A stretch of 64,000 nucleotides of DNA from a bacterium D16-36 (GCA_003611745.1 RAYF01000019.1:32735-96734); one strand, 5' to 3'. Numbered from the stretch's first letter, positions 1-8,934 are shown. Numbers and translations: made by a program. Notes: generated from the sequence alone by a model not told the origin.

Positions 1-1054
1 TTGTCGGATCGGCTTCCGAACCAACCTTCTGCGAAACACGCGCAGCCATCGGCACCGCAGACACGCCCGCAGAACCAATCAACGGATTTACCTTGCCCTT
101 CGTAATCTTGCACATTAATTTACCGAAAAGTACACCTGATGCTGTACCAATCGCGAAGGCAACAAGGCCAAGTGCAACAATCTTTAATGTTGTAAACTTC
201 AGGAATGCCTCAGCGCTTGTCGTAGCGCCTACGGATGTACCCAGAAGGATAACAACAATATACATCAAAGCATTGGAAGCTGTCTCTGCCAACTGGTCAA
301 CAACACCGCTCTGCTTAAAGAGATTACCAAGCATCAGCATACCAACCAGTGGCGCTGTCGTAGGGAGCAGCAGGCAGACAACGATAGTAACAATAATCGG
401 GAACAGAATCTTCTCCAGCTTTGATACAGGACGAAGCTGCTCCATCTTAATCTTGCGCTCCTCTTCCGTTGTAAAGAGCTTCATAATCGGAGGCTGGATA
501 ATCGGCACCAGTGACATATAGGAATATGCCGCTACTGCAATCGGCCCCATATATTCCGTCTGCTTTAATTTACCGCAGAGGAAAATAGAAGTCGGACCGT
601 CCGCACCGCCGATAATAGAAATGGCTGCAGCCGCCTTGTCATTGAATCCCATCAGGATTGCAAGGAGATAAGCCGTAAAAATACCAAACTGGGCAGCAGC
701 CCCCAACAGGAAACTTGCCGGATTCGCAATCAGCGGGCCAAAGTCTGTCATCGCACCGACTCCTAAGAAAATAAGGGACGGCAGGATGCTCCATTCATCC
801 AGCTGATAAAAATAATGCAACAAACCACCTACGCCATTGGAAGTATCCTCAGGACTTGCCATAATATCAGGATAAATATTTACCAGAATCATGCCAAATG
901 CAATTGGGACTAACAACAATGGCTCATAACCTTTTTTAATCGCCAAGTAGAGAAAAATGCAGCCAACCAGAATCATCAGGTAATTGCCAATCGTAAGATT
1001 CGCAAACGCGGTCTGGCCTGCCAGATTCTCTAACGTTGTAATAACGTAATCCAA
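1..1054 (-). CDS. Sodium-pump decarboxylase beta subunit (OadB/MmdB/GcdB family), 3' end outside window
   Basis: Membrane subunit that couples decarboxylation of carboxybiotin to sodium export. The start is taken as TTG at 1054, with an AGGAGGT site at 1062-1068 seven bases upstream; the protein begins MDYVITTLENLAG. The frame stays open to the window edge. About 351 codons are present, so roughly the last 20-30 residues of a normal subunit are missing. The hallmark GGADGPTSIF motif of the family is present after an SLIFLGVGAMTDFGPL segment, and the rest is a run of hydrophobic helices. It is the last visible gene of a four-gene operon with the biotin carrier, the OadG-like lipoprotein and the carboxyltransferase. 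Family assignment is firm. Which acyl-CoA is used cannot be told from this subunit. Confidence 0.93.
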   Translation of the reverse strand, partial: MDYVITTLENLAGQTAFANLTIGNYLMILVGCIFLYLAIKKGYEPLLLVPIAFGMILVNIYPDIMASPEDTSNGVGGLLHYFYQLDEWSILPSLIFLGVGAMTDFGPLIANPASFLLGAAAQFGIFTAYLLAILMGFNDKAAAAISIIGGADGPTSIFLCGKLKQTEYMGPIAVAAYSYMSLVPIIQPPIMKLFTTEEERKIKMEQLRPVSKLEKILFPIIVTIVVCLLLPTTAPLVGMLMLGNLFKQSGVVDQLAETASNALMYIVVILLGTSVGATTSAEAFLKFTTLKIVALGLVAFAIGTASGVLFGKLMCKITKGKVNPLIGSAGVSAVPMAARVSQKVGSEADPT

Positions 1055-1069
1055 AGTCAGTACCTCCTA

Positions 1070-1432
1070 TTAGTTCAAAGTTGCCAAAACTGCTCCTGCC
1101 TCTACAGAATCACCTGCTGCCACATTAATACTGGCAACAGTACCATCCTGAGGTGCTACCACCTCATTCTCCATCTTCATCGCCTCAAGAATCAAGAGGA
1201 CATCCCCCTTCTTTACAGCCTGCCCTGCACCTGCTTTCACAGACAAAATCTTTCCAGGCATCGGTGCATTTACTTTTACTGCGCCCTGTGCGCCTGCTGG
1301 CGCTGCGGCAGCCTTCGGCGCTGCTTTCGGGGCAGCCTTTGGTGCTGCGGCGGCTGGTGCGCCTGTTCCTGTTCCTTCTTCTACTGTAACATCATATACA
1401 GTGCCATTAACGGTAATTGTGTAGTTCTTCAT
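1070..1432 (-). CDS. Biotin carboxyl carrier subunit of sodium-pump decarboxylase
   Basis: Small biotinyl protein that carries CO2 from the carboxyltransferase to the membrane beta subunit. The product begins MKNYTITVNG; this start at 1432 has GGAGAG just upstream and is preferred over the ATG 12 bases earlier. After an N-terminal strand region comes an alanine/proline/lysine-rich flexible linker built from repeated AAPKAAPKA units. A C-terminal lipoyl/biotinyl domain follows, with the attachment motif EAMKMENEV; the middle Lys is biotinylated. Length is 120 residues, normal for gamma/delta-type carriers. It lies 15 bases ahead of the beta-subunit start. A hairpin leader related to those before ribH and an ABC-F gene sits directly upstream, suggesting separate translational or transcriptional control. 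Confidence 0.93.
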   Translation of the reverse strand: MKNYTITVNGTVYDVTVEEGTGTGAPAAAAPKAAPKAAPKAAAAPAGAQGAVKVNAPMPGKILSVKAGAGQAVKKGDVLLILEAMKMENEVVAPQDGTVASINVAAGDSVEAGAVLATLN

Positions 1433-1440
1433 TCTTCTCT

Positions 1441-1520
1441 CCATTTCTGTGCTGCTTTCTACTGCATATCAGGAAGCAAAGTCCCTGAAAGTTTGTGGCA
1501 AGCGGCACACAGCCACAAAC
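1441..1520 (-). repeat. Hairpin leader element, copy D
   Basis: On the minus strand a hairpin with 9-bp arms (GTTTGTGGC at 1512-1520, GCCACAAAC at 1491-1499) is followed about 40 bases later by GCACAGAAATGGAGAG, which runs into the ribosome site of the biotin carrier gene. Hairpin arms and spacer closely match copies upstream of ribH (59091-59117) and the second ABC-F gene (17314-17340). The rest of the gap up to 1638 shows no gene. Confidence 0.6.
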
Positions 1521-1638
1521 CTGCCGGCTGGATTATTTCTCTCAGCCTTTTCCTCCATTTTCTTCCCTAACGGAGAGCTTATCTCTCCAATAATATACTT
1601 TCAGTTAGTATTCCCCAGACAAGCTGGCGGAATATCCC

Positions 1639-2397
1639 CTATGAACGGCGTACAATTGAACGGACTACCAGCCCGTCTGCGCTCTCGTTTTCACTGGCTG
1701 CGGCAATCGCTGCAGTGATAACTGCAACTAATTCTAAATCATCGGCCAGATTCTCCTCTTCCGCTACCGGCACTGCCACAGGAGGAGCAGGCACTGCTGC
1801 AGGAGCTTCCTGCTGTGCCTGCCTGTTCTGTGCTGCCCCGATAAACTTAAAGCAGCTAATCAACAGTGAAATTGCAATCAGAACGGCAAATACGATAGCC
1901 ATACTCATAACCGTATTTAAACCTGCCCTGCCCATAATACTGCCGATAGACTGGTATTCCTCCACCTTAAAATCTGTCTCCGTACCATACTTGTCATATG
2001 ATACAGTAAACACAATTCTTTTATTCTTTTCTGTCAGCACCCGGATAGAAACAGATGCGGAAGAAGAAGCAAGCGAATAATCTTTCTTTTCTATTTTCTT
2101 GAAAGCACCATACTTTTCCTTCAGCTTAGTATAACTTTTATATTCATCAAAAGTCGCCTTAAGATTCTCATAATCCGTCCTAGAATACTGCTCCTTATAG
2201 ACTTCGATACCGCCTTGCTGCTCTACCTGATCAATAATAGCCTGATAATCTGTGTTAAACCACTCCTCCATTCTGGTCTGGGCAGTCTTTTTTAACGTCG
2301 ATTCCTTGAGATTTTTATTTTCCCTCGTCAGGCTGCAGCCTGTCACCATCATCAGGCAGGAAAGCACGCAAAGCAATAAAACTAATTTCTTCTTCAT
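1639..2397 (-). CDS. Lipoprotein fused to OadG-like decarboxylase subunit
   Basis: Probably the small membrane subunit that holds the decarboxylase complex together. Residues 1-21 form a lipoprotein signal ending in the lipobox VTGC. Residues about 25-150 form an extracytoplasmic domain (DUF3887-like fold guessed from its charged helix-strand pattern). A single transmembrane segment follows (AGLNTVMSMAIVFAVLIAIS), then a Pro/Ala-rich linker and a C-terminal tail of the kind seen in OadG/MmdD (ELVAVITAAIAAA). Classical OadG proteins are only about 80-120 residues; here an extra lipoprotein domain precedes the OadG part. The gene sits 14 bases after the carboxyltransferase stop, which fixes its role in the operon. 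The role of the extracellular part is unknown. Confidence 0.8.
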   Translation of the reverse strand: MKKKLVLLLCVLSCLMMVTGCSLTRENKNLKESTLKKTAQTRMEEWFNTDYQAIIDQVEQQGGIEVYKEQYSRTDYENLKATFDEYKSYTKLKEKYGAFKKIEKKDYSLASSSASVSIRVLTEKNKRIVFTVSYDKYGTETDFKVEEYQSIGSIMGRAGLNTVMSMAIVFAVLIAISLLISCFKFIGAAQNRQAQQEAPAAVPAPPVAVPVAEEENLADDLELVAVITAAIAAASENESADGLVVRSIVRRS

Positions 2398-2411
2398 ATG
2401 CCTCTCCTCAC

Positions 2412-3845
2412 TTAGATTGTTCCATGCTTCTTGCCAATTGGATATTCACTTTTAGAATATAACATTTCAAAAGCATACAGAAGCTGTTTTCTTGCTGATT
2501 CCGGCTCAATAACAGAATCGACATAACCTCTTGCAGCGGCTGCTTCTGTATTAGACTGTGCCGCAAACTCTGATGCCTTGCCTGCCAGATCAACGCCATC
2601 CTCCTCGGCATACATAATCTTAGCTGCAATTTCCGCATCCATCATACCAATTTCTGCATTTGGAAGGGCGAATACCATATCTGCACCAATATGCTTTGAA
2701 TTCATAGAAATATATGCACTGCCGTATGCTTTTCCAACAATTAAGTTTACCTTTGCCACATCCGCCTCCACAAATGCGCTGGTAAGCTTTGCCGCCGCAC
2801 TGGCAATTGTCTTCTCCTCCTCTACCGTCGCAGCATACCCTTCTACGTTTGTAAGAGTGAGCACTGGAATATTAAATGCATCGCATTTCTTAATAAAAGA
2901 AGCAGCCTTCTCACATCCGGCTGTTGTAAGGCGCCCGTCAAATTTTTCTGTTTCCTTCCCATTTTCGTCAAAAACAGCAGTGCGGTTTGCAACAGCGCCG
3001 ATTGTCATGCCATCCAGACAGATAAAGCCAGTGACCATTTCCTTTGCATAGCCTGCTTTTAGCTCAAGGAAAAAGTTATTATCACTGATATCTTCCAGAG
3101 CAAGCGCCGGATCTGGTATTTCCGCGGCAAAGTCAGGGACTATGCGGTTCAGATCATCCATGCACTCATCCGAAAATGCCGTATCGTTATTGTTTTCCGG
3201 AAGAATGGATACCAGTTCACGCACATTATTCAGAAGCTCTACCTCACCCTCTGTCACAAAATCGACATTAGATGCTGTCTTCTGGAATGCAGCCGACGCT
3301 GTGTCAAGCTTATCTGTATAATTTCCTTCCAGAGTATTTGGTGAATTAACAAAAAGCTTTCCGCTCTTTTCTTCTATAAATGTAAAATCACTCATAGCAG
3401 CAAGGACAGCCACACCGCCGCCACAGTTTCCAAAAATAGCGCTAATCTGCGGGACCACGCCGGAAGCCTTTGCTTTCACCTTATAAATCCTGCCAAAACC
3501 GGCAAGGGCATCCGTAGACTCCTGAAGACGCATGCCGGCACAGTCAATCAGACCGATTACAGGTACGCCTGTCTTCACGGCTAATTCATATACATGTGCG
3601 ATTTTCTTCGCATGCATTTCGCCGATTGTCCCATTCAAAGCGGATGCATCCTGACTATAAATATAGACAGGAGTGTTCTGAACCAGCCCGTATCCGGTAA
3701 TAACTCCGTCTGCCGGTACTGATTTTTCCTGCATGTTGAAATCCGTGCTTCTCTTTGTGATATTCGCACCGATCTCAACAAAACTGTTCTCGTCAACCAA
3801 AGTCGCAATGCGGTCTTTTGCTGACAAAGCATTTGTGTTACTCAT
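2412..3845 (-). CDS. Acyl-CoA carboxyltransferase subunit (MmdA/PccB-like)
   Basis: Catalytic subunit moving the carboxyl group from a CoA thioester (methylmalonyl-, glutaconyl- or a related acyl-CoA) to biotin. The 477 residues form two crotonase-like halves. The N-terminal half carries GMRLQESTDALAGFGRIY and an IFGNCGGGVAVLAA oxyanion glycine stretch. The C-terminal half has LTNVEGYAATVEEEKTI and KAYGSAYISMNSK, typical of the carboxyltransferase beta domain. The protein is somewhat shorter than MmdA or PccB (about 510). It is the first gene of the operon, with the OadG-like and biotin carrier genes directly behind it; that context favours a sodium-pumping decarboxylase over a biotin carboxylase-dependent enzyme. 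The substrate remains open. Confidence 0.88.
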   Translation of the reverse strand: MSNTNALSAKDRIATLVDENSFVEIGANITKRSTDFNMQEKSVPADGVITGYGLVQNTPVYIYSQDASALNGTIGEMHAKKIAHVYELAVKTGVPVIGLIDCAGMRLQESTDALAGFGRIYKVKAKASGVVPQISAIFGNCGGGVAVLAAMSDFTFIEEKSGKLFVNSPNTLEGNYTDKLDTASAAFQKTASNVDFVTEGEVELLNNVRELVSILPENNNDTAFSDECMDDLNRIVPDFAAEIPDPALALEDISDNNFFLELKAGYAKEMVTGFICLDGMTIGAVANRTAVFDENGKETEKFDGRLTTAGCEKAASFIKKCDAFNIPVLTLTNVEGYAATVEEEKTIASAAAKLTSAFVEADVAKVNLIVGKAYGSAYISMNSKHIGADMVFALPNAEIGMMDAEIAAKIMYAEEDGVDLAGKASEFAAQSNTEAAAARGYVDSVIEPESARKQLLYAFEMLYSKSEYPIGKKHGTI

Positions 3846-3960
3846 GTTCAGCCCTCCATTATAGTATTATTTGACCTGGCAAAAGCCATTAATTAAAACA
3901 AATTTCCACCGATTATAATTTTATCTCTTTTGCCAGAAAATAGCAACAACTTTTTTAAAA

Positions 3961-3975
3961 CGGAAATCAATTTTT
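3961..3975. repeat. Dispersed CGGAAATCAATTTT motif, copy 1
   Basis: CGGAAATCAATTTTT in the divergent gap between the decarboxylase operon and the first ABC-F gene. The same or nearly the same motif recurs at 49309, 54546, 57723, 62629 and 63907, always between genes. Confidence 0.6.
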
Positions 3976-4004
3976 AACCAGAAAAAATAATTTAGCATTT
4001 TCCC

Positions 4005-4033
4005 TTGTCTTAATCTGTCACAATAGGTATAAT
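4005..4033 (+). promoter_or_regulatory. Sigma-A-type promoter of ABC-F gene
   Basis: TTGTCT at 4005-4010 and TATAAT at 4028-4033 are separated by 17 bases. The -10 ends 35 bases before the ATG at 4069. Confidence 0.75.
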
Positions 4034-4068
4034 TACAGTCAAAATGTATACAGGAAAGAGGAACCAAC

Positions 4069-6009
4069 ATGATTTTACAGTGCAGCCATATAAACAAGGC
4101 ATTTATCACAGATGTCGTCCTTTCAGACATCTCCTTTCACATAAATGAGCAGGAAAAAGCAGCGATTGTCGGCATAAACGGATCTGGCAAATCAACCCTG
4201 ATAAAAATAATCATGAAGCAGCTCTCCGCCGACAGCGGCGAGGTAATCATAGCCAAAGGCACAACCATCGGCTATCTGGCGCAGAATCAGGAATTTGAGT
4301 CCGGGCGCACAATTCTTGAAGAGATGCAGAACGCCAAGCCAGAAATCCTGCAGCTGGAAAAGCAGTTAGCAGACCTGTCTGCCAAAATGAATGAAGCAGA
4401 GGGCAGGGAATTAGAAAACTATATCAAACAATTTGACGCAGCACAGCACCGCTTTGACCAATTAAACGGCTATGCATATCAAAGTGAATTGACTGGTGTC
4501 TTAAAGGGTCTCGGCTTTGAAACAGAGGATTTTGGCAAACCTGTCGCCTCACTTTCAGGCGGTGAAAAAACCCGTGCCGCACTGGCCAAAATGCTCTTAA
4601 CCGCCCCGGATTTAATTATTTTGGATGAGCCGACCAACCATCTGGATTTAAATGCAATCCGCTGGCTGGAAGGATACCTCTCGCAATATAATGGTTCCGT
4701 GCTAATCGTAGCACATGACCGTTACTTTCTGGACAAAATCGTCACAAAAGTAATTGAACTGCGCCAGACAAAAGCAATGGTCTATATGGGCAACTACACC
4801 GAGTACTCCAAAAAACGTCAGGCAATGCTTGATACCATGATGAAACAATACGAAAACCAGCAGGCAGAGATAAAGCATCAGGAGGAAGTCATTACAAAAT
4901 TGCGGCAGTTTAACCGTGAAAAATCCATTAAACGGGCAGAAAGCCGCGAAAAAATGCTGGAAAAAATAGAACGTCTGGAGAAACCAGTTGAGGAGAAAAC
5001 CCAGATGCATCTTTTATTTACACCAAAATACCAGAGCGGAAATGATGTCCTGACGGTGCAGAACCTTAGCAAATCCTTTGGCAACAATATGCTCTTTGAC
5101 GATATCAGCTTTGAATTAAAACGCGGAGAACATGTAGCAGTAATTGGCGATAATGGAACCGGGAAGACAACCCTTCTAAAGATTTTAAATGAACTGCTTC
5201 CTGCAGATTCCGGCTCCTTTACGCTTGGGACAAATGTAGACATTGGTTATTACGATCAGGAACACCACGTACTCCATATGGAAAAAACGGTATTTGAAGA
5301 GATTCAGGATGCCTACCCTCATATGACAAATACAGAAGTCCGAAATCTTCTGGCAGCCTTTCTCTTTACCGATGATGATGTATTCAAACAGGTAAAAAGC
5401 CTGAGCGGCGGGGAACGCGGACGTGTTTCCCTTGCAAAACTAATGCTCTCCGATGCCAATTTCCTGATTCTGGATGAGCCAACCAACCATCTGGACATCG
5501 ACTCCAAGGCAATTCTGGAAAATGCCATCAACCATTTTGAGGGAACTGTCCTTTATGTCTCACACGACCGCTATTTTATCAATACCACGGCACACCGTAT
5601 TTTAGATTTAACAGGGCACAGGCTATTAAACTATATCGGAAATTACGATTACTATCTGGAGAAAAAAGATGCCATGGAACAGGCCCATCTTTCTGCCAGA
5701 GATACTGCAGCCTCACTTTCTGGTTCATCTGCGGCATCAGAAAGTGAAGCTGCAAAAGAAGGCACAAAACTCTCCTGGCAGCAGCAAAAGGAAGAACAGG
5801 CACGGCTTCGGAAAATCCAGAACGAACTGCATAAAGTCGAAGAAGAAATCGAAGCACTAGAAACAGATAACGAAAAAATAGATACCGCACTCTCCGATCC
5901 CAAAAATGCTACCAATAGTGTAAAACTTCAGGAATTGGCAAACAAAAAAGCCGAGAATGACTCCCGGCTTGAAGAATTAATGGAACGCTGGGAAGAATTA
6001 TCCTCGTAG
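4069..6009 (+). CDS. ABC-F family ATPase (YdiF/Uup-like)
   Basis: Soluble tandem-ATPase protein of the ABC-F class, which acts on the ribosome rather than in transport. Two nucleotide-binding domains are complete: Walker A GINGSGKST and GDNGTGKTT, signatures LSGGEKTR and LSGGERGR, Walker B LIILDEPTNHLD and FLILDEPTNHLD, switch His in AHDRYF and SHDRYF. The linker between them (about residues 235-310) is a charged helical arm. Beyond residue about 540 there is a C-terminal extension with a Ser/Ala linker and a coiled coil (EEEIEALETDNEKI), as in YdiF/Uup. It has its own promoter. Nothing marks it as an antibiotic-protection type, so a translation-factor role is the default. Confidence 0.9.
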   Translation: MILQCSHINKAFITDVVLSDISFHINEQEKAAIVGINGSGKSTLIKIIMKQLSADSGEVIIAKGTTIGYLAQNQEFESGRTILEEMQNAKPEILQLEKQLADLSAKMNEAEGRELENYIKQFDAAQHRFDQLNGYAYQSELTGVLKGLGFETEDFGKPVASLSGGEKTRAALAKMLLTAPDLIILDEPTNHLDLNAIRWLEGYLSQYNGSVLIVAHDRYFLDKIVTKVIELRQTKAMVYMGNYTEYSKKRQAMLDTMMKQYENQQAEIKHQEEVITKLRQFNREKSIKRAESREKMLEKIERLEKPVEEKTQMHLLFTPKYQSGNDVLTVQNLSKSFGNNMLFDDISFELKRGEHVAVIGDNGTGKTTLLKILNELLPADSGSFTLGTNVDIGYYDQEHHVLHMEKTVFEEIQDAYPHMTNTEVRNLLAAFLFTDDDVFKQVKSLSGGERGRVSLAKLMLSDANFLILDEPTNHLDIDSKAILENAINHFEGTVLYVSHDRYFINTTAHRILDLTGHRLLNYIGNYDYYLEKKDAMEQAHLSARDTAASLSGSSAASESEAAKEGTKLSWQQQKEEQARLRKIQNELHKVEEEIEALETDNEKIDTALSDPKNATNSVKLQELANKKAENDSRLEELMERWEELSS

Positions 6010-6020
6010 CGCTTATAATC

Positions 6021-6047
6021 GAGTAGGGAGGATTTTCTTCCCTACTC
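6021..6047. terminator. Bidirectional hairpin terminator
   Basis: GAGTAGGGA at 6021-6029 pairs with TCCCTACTC at 6039-6047, with a T-rich loop, between convergent genes. It overlaps the last codons of the deaminase gene. Confidence 0.6.
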
Positions 6048-7316
6048 TCGCTTCATCCGCTCTATGCTTTCATTTGCCTTTGCATAGATTTCCTCCGGCG
6101 GGATTCCCACATCAAAAACGCCGTCCTCATAGAGAATCTTCCCATCTATCATTGTCATCTTAACATTCTGTTTGCTGCCGCTGTAAACAACATTTTTCGC
6201 AATATTGTTAAGAGGCTGCATATTCGGCTGGTTCAGATCCAGCATAATAATATCCGCCTTCTTGCCCTCCGCCAGAACATCACAGTCCTGTAAGCCCATC
6301 GCCCCAGCGCCTCCTACAGTTGCCATATGGAGCACCTCAAGGGCATCAACTGCCGAAGCGTCCATCAGGGAAACTTTCTGCAGCGACGTCACAAGAAACA
6401 TCTCACGGAACATATCCAGGCAATTGTTGCTCGCAGGCCCGTCCGTGCCTATGGCAAGCCCGATGCCCTTGGAAAGCATCTTCTGAATCGGTGCAATGCC
6501 GCTGGCAAGTTTTACATTGGAAGAAGGATTCGTCACTACCCAGATTCCCTTCTCCTTACAGATTTCCAAATCTTCATCCGTCATATGGACGCAATGGAAA
6601 CCACCGCCGCCATAATCAAACATCCCCAGCGAATCCAAAAAGGCAGTCGGTGTCTTCCCGTAACGCTCCACACAGCCTTCCACCTCATTGGCAGTCTCCG
6701 AATTGTGGGTATAGACCGGTGCCTGATACTTCTTACCCAAAGCCGCCATATCCTCCAAAATCTCACGCTTTGTAGTATACTCTGCATGAAATCCAAGCTG
6801 GTAAGAAATCAGTGGATGATACTTGTTAAAATGCAGATATTCCTGCTCAATCTCTTCCACCGTACCGCCAAAATCATTGATACTGCCACACAGAACAGTG
6901 CGGAACCCCGTGTCAACAGATGCCCTGGCATTAGACTCATTCTTCATATACATATCAAAATTTGCCGTAATGCCGCTTGAGAGGTATTCCAGATTTGCAA
7001 GCATAGCACACCAGTAGACATCATCCGGCGTCAGCTTTGCCTCCATTGGAAATACCCGGTTGTACAGCCATTCCTGCAGCGGCAAGTCATCTGCATAGGA
7101 GCGCAGGAATGTCATCGCAGAATGCGTATGGGCATTCTTAAATCCCGGAAGCAGAAGATTCTTTTTGGCATCAATTTCCCTGTCCCAGTCTCCTGCCTCA
7201 CTCTTTTCCCCACCTACATAAACAATGCTGCCATCCTCCACCTGAATCTCCCCGAGAAAAATTTCCCTGTCAGGCTCCATTGTAAGGATACGCGCGTTAT
7301 ATATTCTTATTCTCAT
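6042..7316 (-). CDS. Amidohydrolase, 5'-methylthioadenosine/S-adenosylhomocysteine deaminase-like
   Basis: Cytosolic metal-dependent deaminase, probably acting on adenosine-type nucleosides such as methylthioadenosine or S-adenosylhomocysteine. The start MRIRIYNARILTMEP at 7316 has GGATAGGG upstream. Family motifs: NAHTHSAMTFLRSYADDLPLQEWL (metal-binding HxH and substrate loop, around residue 60), FHAEYTT, THNSETANEVE, a later HCVHMTDED and GTDGPASNN (metal Asp). Length 424 is normal for MtaD-type enzymes. The gene follows the purine nucleoside phosphorylase after 31 bases, so the pair can deaminate and then cleave purine nucleosides. Guanine deaminase-type activity is less likely from the HSAMTFLR loop. 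Confidence 0.85.
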   Translation of the reverse strand: MRIRIYNARILTMEPDREIFLGEIQVEDGSIVYVGGEKSEAGDWDREIDAKKNLLLPGFKNAHTHSAMTFLRSYADDLPLQEWLYNRVFPMEAKLTPDDVYWCAMLANLEYLSSGITANFDMYMKNESNARASVDTGFRTVLCGSINDFGGTVEEIEQEYLHFNKYHPLISYQLGFHAEYTTKREILEDMAALGKKYQAPVYTHNSETANEVEGCVERYGKTPTAFLDSLGMFDYGGGGFHCVHMTDEDLEICKEKGIWVVTNPSSNVKLASGIAPIQKMLSKGIGLAIGTDGPASNNCLDMFREMFLVTSLQKVSLMDASAVDALEVLHMATVGGAGAMGLQDCDVLAEGKKADIIMLDLNQPNMQPLNNIAKNVVYSGSKQNVKMTMIDGKILYEDGVFDVGIPPEEIYAKANESIERMKRE

Positions 7317-7347
7317 AATCTTTTTCCCTATCCTTTTAAATACCTCA

Positions 7348-8181
7348 TTATAACCTGCCGGCAATATTCTTAATGCTCTCCGTAACCAGCTGCTTAAACA
7401 GCGGCGCCACACGGTCTGCAGTCTCCTGCACCTCTTTGTGTGTCAGCGGGTTCGCAGTAATGCCGCACCCCATATTGGAGATACAGGAAATTCCGCAGAT
7501 CATCATCCCCATATGGTTTGCCGCAACCGCCTCGCAGGCAGTGCTCATCCCGACTGCATCCGCACCAAGCGTACGGCACATGCGCACCTCAGCTGGCGAC
7601 TCATAGTTTGGCCCTGTAAGCTGGATATAAACACCCTCCTGCAACGGAATATCCAGAAGTGCGGCCGTTTTGCGGATTACCTTCTGCAGCTCCTTATCAT
7701 AAATATTGCTCATATCTGGAAAACGGACGCCAAGCTCCTCCATATTCGGCCCTATAAGCGGAGATGGCACAAAGTTTGCAATCTGATCCTTTATCAGCAT
7801 AAAGTCGCCTGCCTGAAAGGACATATTAATCCCGCCAGACGCATTTGTCAGAAAAAGTACCTGCGCCCCCATTAACTTCATCAGACGGATTGGGAGCACC
7901 ACATCACTGATAGGATACCCTTCATAATAATGCACCCTCCCCTTCATACAGACTACCGGAACATCATCCACATAACCAAATATATACTTTCCTTCATGCC
8001 CCGGAACGGTAGATACCGGAAATCCCTCAATATCACGGTAATCAAGCTCCGCCTCCACTTTAATTCCATCCGCATAGTCGCCTAGCCCTGACCCCAGCAC
8101 CAGCGCAATCTTCGGTGTAAAATCCACCTTTTCCTTTACACACTCAAAACATTTCATCAATTTATCATACACTTCGCTCAT
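7348..8181 (-). CDS. punA: Purine nucleoside phosphorylase (trimeric PunA type)
   Basis: Cleaves purine ribonucleosides with phosphate to free base and ribose 1-phosphate. The start MSEVYDKLMK at 8181 has AGGAAG at proper spacing. Motifs of the trimeric class: LVLGSGLGDYAD (phosphate site, residues about 28-40), TVPGHEGKY, CMKGRVHYYEGY, LTNASGGIN, and VGMSTACEAVAANHMG with the downstream ISCISNMGCGI. The 277 residues match the family. It lies between an AbiEi-like gene (19 bases upstream) and the amidohydrolase, as one apparent minus-strand unit for purine salvage. Confidence 0.95.
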   Translation of the reverse strand: MSEVYDKLMKCFECVKEKVDFTPKIALVLGSGLGDYADGIKVEAELDYRDIEGFPVSTVPGHEGKYIFGYVDDVPVVCMKGRVHYYEGYPISDVVLPIRLMKLMGAQVLFLTNASGGINMSFQAGDFMLIKDQIANFVPSPLIGPNMEELGVRFPDMSNIYDKELQKVIRKTAALLDIPLQEGVYIQLTGPNYESPAEVRMCRTLGADAVGMSTACEAVAANHMGMMICGISCISNMGCGITANPLTHKEVQETADRVAPLFKQLVTESIKNIAGRL

Positions 8182-8200
8182 AATTTCTTCCTTTCTCAAT

Positions 8201-8821
8201 CTAATCTGCCTGCTTTTTCCCTTCCAATGTCGTGCGCACAATCTTGCCTACGCGCATGGCATCTGCATAGGCAAGCAGCCTCCCCATCTGGCGGTTTTCA
8301 AGCTTCATATAATTCTGGACAATATGTTCTACCGTTTCAATCCCGATATCAGCCCGGAAACGTATCGTATCGCAAACACTTCTCTCCAAGGCATAAATCC
8401 GAATCTGGCCATAAGGCGTCTCTACGACCTCCAAATCCTGCTCAAAAGCTAAATCGGAATAGTAATGCCTGGTAACAGGAAAGTTCAATTGCATTTTAGA
8501 ACGGTCTGTCTTCAAAGTTGCCACAGAGAGCCTCTCCGGAGCTTTCTGAATCAGCCCGTGGTAGTAACATGCGCTGTCTGCACAGATAACGGCCCTCGGA
8601 TTCACCATACACGCCTCAAGCATTTCAAAATTCTCCGGTTTGCCCTTTTCTTCATCAATCAGCCAGTAATGGCCATGGGATACTCTTTCCAAAATCCCCT
8701 TACTCACCAGCTCCTTAATCTGGACTGTAGTCACTTTCGCATCTTTAAGCTGCGCAGCATTACGGTAACCGTTGCCGTCGCGGAACAGCTTTGTAACCTT
8801 CTCGTAAGTATTTAATAACAT
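8201..8821 (-). CDS. AbiEi-like winged-helix protein (type IV antitoxin family)
   Basis: Putative DNA-binding regulator of the AbiEi antitoxin family. Residues 1-60 look like the winged helix (AAQLKDAKVTTVQIKELVSKGILERVSHGHYWL). The following part (PRAVICADSACYYHGLIQKAPERLSVAT) is the conserved AbiEi core. The C-terminal part (YALERSVCDTIRFRADIGIETVEHIVQNY) is also typical. In true AbiE systems the nucleotidyltransferase toxin AbiEii follows directly; here purine nucleoside phosphorylase follows after 19 bases and no toxin is present on either side. It may be an orphan antitoxin turned into a local regulator. Family assignment rests on overall pattern. Confidence 0.75.
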   Translation of the reverse strand: MLLNTYEKVTKLFRDGNGYRNAAQLKDAKVTTVQIKELVSKGILERVSHGHYWLIDEEKGKPENFEMLEACMVNPRAVICADSACYYHGLIQKAPERLSVATLKTDRSKMQLNFPVTRHYYSDLAFEQDLEVVETPYGQIRIYALERSVCDTIRFRADIGIETVEHIVQNYMKLENRQMGRLLAYADAMRVGKIVRTTLEGKKQAD

Positions 8822-8934
8822 AATCTCCCCCTGCCTTTCTGCCTAGGAACTGCCGCAAAATCTAATAGCTGTCCAGTACCTGCTCCAATCTGGAATTTAT
8901 TATAACACATGTGATGAAATTTTCATAGTATTAT

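Noticed and set aside
1153..1389. Plus-strand frame opposite the biotin carrier gene
   Set aside because: Pro/Leu/Ser-rich shadow of the repetitive Ala/Lys linker; no ribosome site.
3860..3880. TATAAT-like box before the carboxyltransferase gene
   Set aside because: It overlaps the ribosome site and lies about ten bases from the start codon, so it cannot be a working -10 box.
8201..8821. Complete AbiE toxin-antitoxin system
   Set aside because: Only the AbiEi-like half is present; the neighbour is a purine nucleoside phosphorylase, not a nucleotidyltransferase toxin.
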